Source: Candidatus Zixiibacteriota bacterium (GTDB lineage Bacteria > Zixibacteria > MSB-5A5 > GN15 > PGXB01). Taken from it: a stretch of DNA of 9,716 nucleotides. The notes under the pieces were generated by a model that was not told where the DNA came from, ran no database searches, and worked only from the letters and a program-made list of their open reading frames with translations. A program made the translations under genes and the position numbers. Where the stretch lies: the NCBI GenBank assembly GCA_030591405.1, contig JAUVBC010000060.1:1-9716 (forward strand), read 5' to 3'. This document shows positions 6,768 to 9,716 of this stretch, piece after piece; the stretch's first letter is position 1; every line of letters begins with the position of its first letter.

Positions 6768-7973
6768 CTATTTATTTGTCACTGAGGCTTTTTTGGCTCT
6801 CATATCTTTGGAGCGTTGCGCGATATCGGCAATTGCTTCTATCGCTTTATCAATATGCGCCTCGGTGTTAAACGGTCCGATTGCAAATCTGACTCCGCCA
6901 TGAATCTTAACTAAATCAAGTTGCTTATGAACCAGCGGTGCACAGTGCAGACCGGTGCGGGTCGCAATATCATAGTCAACATCGAGCATGATTCCAACAT
7001 CACCAGCCTCGAGGCCATCAACATTGATAGTTATCGCCGAAAGATGGTTTTCCAAACTGTCGCAACAGTAGGTGATAACACCGTCGATTTTATTGAATCC
7101 ATCAAGTAGCTTTTGAGCCAGCTTCATCTCCTGGGCATGAATCTTTTCGACTCCGCCCTGTTCCTCGATCCAATCCTGTCCGGCCCAGAGTGAGGCGATC
7201 CCAACCACGTTGGGGGTACCATACTCCATCCGGTATGGGTATTCATCGAGATGAAACGGAAAAGCGGAACGAACCCCGGTTCCGCCGGCGCGGGTGTGGG
7301 CTATCTCAACATGTTTGCGGACACAGAGTCCGCCAATACCGGTCGAACCCATCAGTGATTTATGGCCGGTGAAAGCGAGAACATCAACGTTCATTTCTTT
7401 CATGTCAATCGGAACCATCCCGGCTGTTTGCGCCGAATCAATTGCAAACAGGACATTTTTTTCGTGACAAACTTTACCGATCTCTTTGACCGGTTGCACG
7501 GTGCCTAAAACATTTGAGCCATGATTCACAATGACCAGTTTGGTATTTGCTTTTATTGCTTTGCTTATATCCTCGGGGTCGATAAATCCTTGATCGTTAA
7601 ACGGGACAAAAGTTGCTTCAACATTTTTATCTCTGACCAGTTGATTGATCGGCCTGATAACCGAGTTATGTTCCAGATTGGTAGTGACAACATGATCACC
7701 TTCAGATAAAAGTCCCGCAATAATCAGATTGAGAGCGTCAGTAGCGTTATAACCAAAGCATAACCGTTCCGGGTTGGTCTCGTCGCCGCCAAAAAATCGG
7801 GTCAGCCGCTGACGAAGTTCTTCAACCAGATTACCAGCTTCAATAGCTTTGTCAAAGCCGCTTCGGCCCGGATTAACACCGCATCCACGATAAAAATCGG
7901 TCATGAATTTGTAAACAGAATCTGGTTTTGGCCAAGAGGTGGCTGCATTATCGAGATAAATTAGTTTTTCCAA
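6768..7973 (-). CDS. Cysteine desulfurase family protein (class V aminotransferase, PLP-dependent)
   Basis: The enzyme removes sulfur from cysteine as a protein persulfide, using pyridoxal phosphate, to supply Fe-S clusters or other thio-cofactors. The 401-residue product starts MEKLIYLDNAATSWPKP, the usual family N-terminus. Visible features are EHNS at 101-104 (H102 stacks on the cofactor), HGSNVLG at 151-157, AIDSAQ at 177-182 (D179 and Q182), the cofactor lysine in FTGHKSLMGSTGIGG (K205), and the catalytic cysteine in TRTGLHCAPLVHK (C344). The motifs resemble the SufS/CsdA-like group (group II) more than IscS. I chose TTG at 7973, preceded by GGAGAGGACCAA, over an ATG at 8075. The extra 34 residues of the longer form are unlike the family and the candidate promoter lies inside them. 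No suf or isc partner is next to it, so the acceptor is unknown. Confidence 0.9.
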   Translation of the reverse strand: MEKLIYLDNAATSWPKPDSVYKFMTDFYRGCGVNPGRSGFDKAIEAGNLVEELRQRLTRFFGGDETNPERLCFGYNATDALNLIIAGLLSEGDHVVTTNLEHNSVIRPINQLVRDKNVEATFVPFNDQGFIDPEDISKAIKANTKLVIVNHGSNVLGTVQPVKEIGKVCHEKNVLFAIDSAQTAGMVPIDMKEMNVDVLAFTGHKSLMGSTGIGGLCVRKHVEIAHTRAGGTGVRSAFPFHLDEYPYRMEYGTPNVVGIASLWAGQDWIEEQGGVEKIHAQEMKLAQKLLDGFNKIDGVITYCCDSLENHLSAITINVDGLEAGDVGIMLDVDYDIATRTGLHCAPLVHKQLDLVKIHGGVRFAIGPFNTEAHIDKAIEAIADIAQRSKDMRAKKASVTNK

Positions 7974-8008
7974 TTGGTCCTCTCCACAGTCTATATTGTT
8001 CTGACAAA

Positions 8009-8036
8009 AAGATAAGAAAAAACGGCAAAATGTCAA
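8009..8036 (-). promoter_or_regulatory. Sigma70-type promoter for the cysteine desulfurase gene
   Basis: On the minus strand a perfect TTGACA (8036-8031), a 16-nt spacer and TATCTT (8014-8009, four of six consensus positions) would start transcription near 8002. That leaves a leader of about 28 nt before the TTG start at 7973 with its GGAGAGG ribosome site. Confidence 0.5.
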
Positions 8037-8103
8037 CCGGATAAAGGTTTGGGCCGGATGAATTACAGATATCAAGTTGATTATTTATCATTTGTTTTTT
8101 TTG

Positions 8104-8109
8104 TATAAT
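8104..8109 (+). promoter_or_regulatory. Candidate -10 box (TATAAT) for the gmd operon
   Basis: A perfect TATAAT preceded by TTG lies 66 nt before the gmd start, in the divergent region. No good -35 is found at 16-18 nt; the nearest TTGATT is 21 nt away. Support therefore rests on the hexamer and its position only. Confidence 0.35.
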
Positions 8110-8175
8110 CCGGCTATTTTGGGAGCCAAAGCTGTATAAGAAAATAAATATTTCTCATTAGACTGGAGAGTTATT

Positions 8176-9141
8176 ATGAGGGCGCTTATAACCGGAATCA
8201 CCGGACAGGATGGCTCGTATCTGGCCGATTTATTACTGGAAAAGGGGTATGAGGTTTTCGGAATGGTCCGACGGGCATCAACCGAATCGTTTGAACGGAT
8301 CGAGCATATTCGTGATAGAATAAATTTTGTCCAGGCTGATCTTTTGGATCAATTGTCGATTATCAACGTTATCGAAGAATCGAAACCGGATGAGATTTAT
8401 AATCTGGCGGCACAATCATTTGTGCCGACCTCCTGGAATCAGCCGGTTTTGACCGGTGAATTTAATGCACTCGGCGTGACAAAATTTCTTGAGGGAATCA
8501 GATTGTTAAATAAGAAGATAAAATTCTATCAGGCTTCTTCATCTGAGATGTTTGGAAAAGTACAGGAGGTTCCGCAGACTGAAAAAACACCGTTGTATCC
8601 CCGTTCACCGTATGGAGTCGCCAAAGTTTACGGTCACTGGATCACTATAAATTATCGTGAAAGCTATGATCTCTTTGCCTGCTCTGGGATTCTGTTTAAT
8701 CATGAATCTCCTCGCCGCGGTCTGGAGTTTGTTACCAAAAAAATAACCGATGGTGTTGCCAGAATAAAACTTGGTTTGGCTGATAATCTGGCGCTCGGAA
8801 ATCTTGATGCCGAACGCGACTGGGGTTTTGCCGGTGATTATGTCAGAGCAATGTGGCTGATGCTTCAGCAGGACAGGCCGCAGGATTTTGTGATATCTAC
8901 CGGCCAGACGCATTCGGTTAAAGAGTTTGTCGAAACCGCCTTTGGATATGTCGATTTGGATTATAAAGATTATGTTACGACTGATCCCCGATTTGTTCGC
9001 CCGGCTGAAGTAGATCAGCTTTTGGGAGATTCCTCCAAAGCGAAAAAGGAACTTGGCTGGGAACCAACTGTTGATTTCAAAGGTTTGGTAGAGATGATGG
9101 TCGATTACGATCTGGAAAAGCATCGTGAAGAAAAAAAATAA
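8176..9141 (+). CDS. gmd: GDP-mannose 4,6-dehydratase
   Basis: The enzyme converts GDP-D-mannose to GDP-4-keto-6-deoxy-D-mannose with bound NADP, the branch point for GDP-fucose, GDP-rhamnose and related surface sugars. The 321-residue protein is an extended short-chain dehydrogenase. It has the cofactor loop GITGQDGSY at 7-15, MVRRAST at 30-36, the NLAAQSFV segment at 76-83, and the catalytic set S122 and E124 in ASSSEMFG with Y146 and K150 in SPYGVAKVYGHW. NHESPRRG at 175-182 and RDWGFAGDYVRAMW at 214-227 are gmd signatures. It is about 50 residues shorter than the Escherichia coli enzyme, as in many other bacterial forms. The ATG is preceded by GGAGAG at good spacing. Its last 17 nt overlap the start of the next gene, so the two are almost certainly co-translated. 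Confidence 0.95.
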   Translation: MRALITGITGQDGSYLADLLLEKGYEVFGMVRRASTESFERIEHIRDRINFVQADLLDQLSIINVIEESKPDEIYNLAAQSFVPTSWNQPVLTGEFNALGVTKFLEGIRLLNKKIKFYQASSSEMFGKVQEVPQTEKTPLYPRSPYGVAKVYGHWITINYRESYDLFACSGILFNHESPRRGLEFVTKKITDGVARIKLGLADNLALGNLDAERDWGFAGDYVRAMWLMLQQDRPQDFVISTGQTHSVKEFVETAFGYVDLDYKDYVTTDPRFVRPAEVDQLLGDSSKAKKELGWEPTVDFKGLVEMMVDYDLEKHREEKK

Positions 9142-9716
9142 AGCCATAATTACCGGTGTTGCCGGGTTTGCCGGATCATATCTGGCTGAGCTGCTGCTCC
9201 TGAAAGGGATCAATGTTTTTGGTCTGGTGGCACCAAAAGAAAAGCTTGATAATATCAATGCGATAAAACCGGGACTTGAGCTGGAGCGGTTTGATATTTT
9301 AAATGCCGGTAAGATGAACGATTATATCAAAAAAGTAAAACCTGATTATATTTTTCATCTCGCTGCGATTGCATCGGTCGGGAAATCTTTTGGAGCAGCG
9401 CAGAGAGTATATGATGTAAATTTCACCGGTAGTCTTAATCTTTTTGAAGCAGCAATAGAACAAAAAAATCTTAAGAAATTGATTTTTGTCAGTTCATCGG
9501 ATATCTATGGGACCTTCAAACCGGTTGGAAAAATACTGGACGAGAAACAACCGCTAAATCCGATTTCGCCATATGGCATTTCAAAAGCTGCCGGGGAATA
9601 TCTGGCACAATACTATGTAAGAAACAATAATGTACCGATTGTTCGGGTTCGCTCGTTTAATCATACCGGACCGAAACAAACGACTGATTTTGTGATTCCA
9701 TCATTTTGCTCGCAGA
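9125..9716 (+). CDS. rmd: NAD-dependent epimerase/reductase, probably GDP-6-deoxy-D-mannose reductase (partial)
   Basis: Only the first 197 codons are present; the gene continues past the right edge. It is an extended short-chain dehydrogenase with the cofactor loop GVAGFAGSYL at 11-20, HLAAIASVG at 78-86, and the catalytic S124, Y150 and K154 in VSSSDIYG and SPYGISKAAGEYLA. The motif RSFNHTGPKQ at 176-185, followed by FVIPSF, is what I expect of Rmd-type reductases, which reduce the Gmd product to GDP-D-rhamnose. Fucose-synthase and UDP-glucose epimerase relatives are alternatives, but position directly after gmd and this motif favour Rmd. The start is GTG at 9125 inside the end of gmd, with GGAAAAG just upstream; an ATG alternative giving the complete cofactor loop does not exist. 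The symbol is a best guess without the C-terminus. Confidence 0.72.
   Translation, partial: MKKKNKAIITGVAGFAGSYLAELLLLKGINVFGLVAPKEKLDNINAIKPGLELERFDILNAGKMNDYIKKVKPDYIFHLAAIASVGKSFGAAQRVYDVNFTGSLNLFEAAIEQKNLKKLIFVSSSDIYGTFKPVGKILDEKQPLNPISPYGISKAAGEYLAQYYVRNNNVPIVRVRSFNHTGPKQTTDFVIPSFCSQ

Noticed and set aside
7974..8075. 34-residue N-terminal extension of the cysteine desulfurase from ATG 8075
   Set aside because: It is unlike any desulfurase N-terminus, contains the candidate promoter, and a TTG with a good ribosome site gives the standard family start.
8605..9258. 217-codon minus-strand open frame
   Set aside because: It is the antisense shadow of gmd and of the start of the following gene, both of which have clear catalytic motifs. 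Its translation shows no recognisable domain.

Overview
The window looks like chromosomal DNA of a Gram-negative bacterium with an outer membrane. The support is an OmpA-type outer-membrane protein with thrombospondin type 3 repeats, two secreted proteins built from beta-propeller-like repeats (FG-GAP/VCBS and two-component-regulator-propeller types), and GDP-rhamnose sugar genes. Base composition is moderate and slightly AT-rich (judged by eye, not counted). This style of genome, together with the hairpin repeat at 1261-1310, suggests an uncultured FCB-type lineage (Zixibacteria-like). That placement is inference only, because no rRNA or other marker gene is present.

Layout: (1) 1-1127, minus: the N-terminal 375 codons of a secreted FG-GAP repeat protein that runs off the left edge. 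(2) 1128-1321: intergenic, holding a pair of inverted 22-nt hairpins (REPIN-like). (3) 1322-4744, minus: a tight three-gene unit read right to left, endonuclease V-like protein, M20 amidohydrolase, secreted propeller protein. The gaps are 24 nt and 0 nt, and a TTGACA-type promoter lies at 4793-4821. (4) 4966-6384, plus: OmpA/TSP3 protein, diverging from the previous unit, followed by a 60-residue zinc-ribbon protein (6494-6676). (5) 6723-6750: a bidirectional terminator between the converging zinc-ribbon and cysteine desulfurase genes. (6) 6768-7973, minus: stand-alone class V aminotransferase/cysteine desulfurase. (7) 8176-9716, plus: GDP-mannose 4,6-dehydratase, then an overlapping NAD-dependent epimerase/reductase (probably Rmd) cut by the right edge. 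No stretch longer than about 220 bases lacks a gene.

How they work together: gmd and the following reductase would convert GDP-mannose through GDP-4-keto-6-deoxymannose to GDP-D-rhamnose for surface polysaccharide, which fits the envelope theme of the OmpA and secreted repeat proteins. The desulfurase and the endonuclease V/M20 unit are housekeeping-type functions with no obvious link to it. The most notable oddity is the endonuclease V homologue, which keeps the family fold motifs but has alanine where the third catalytic aspartate is expected. I see no convincing new multi-gene system here; the window is mostly ordinary genes with a few details worth checking.
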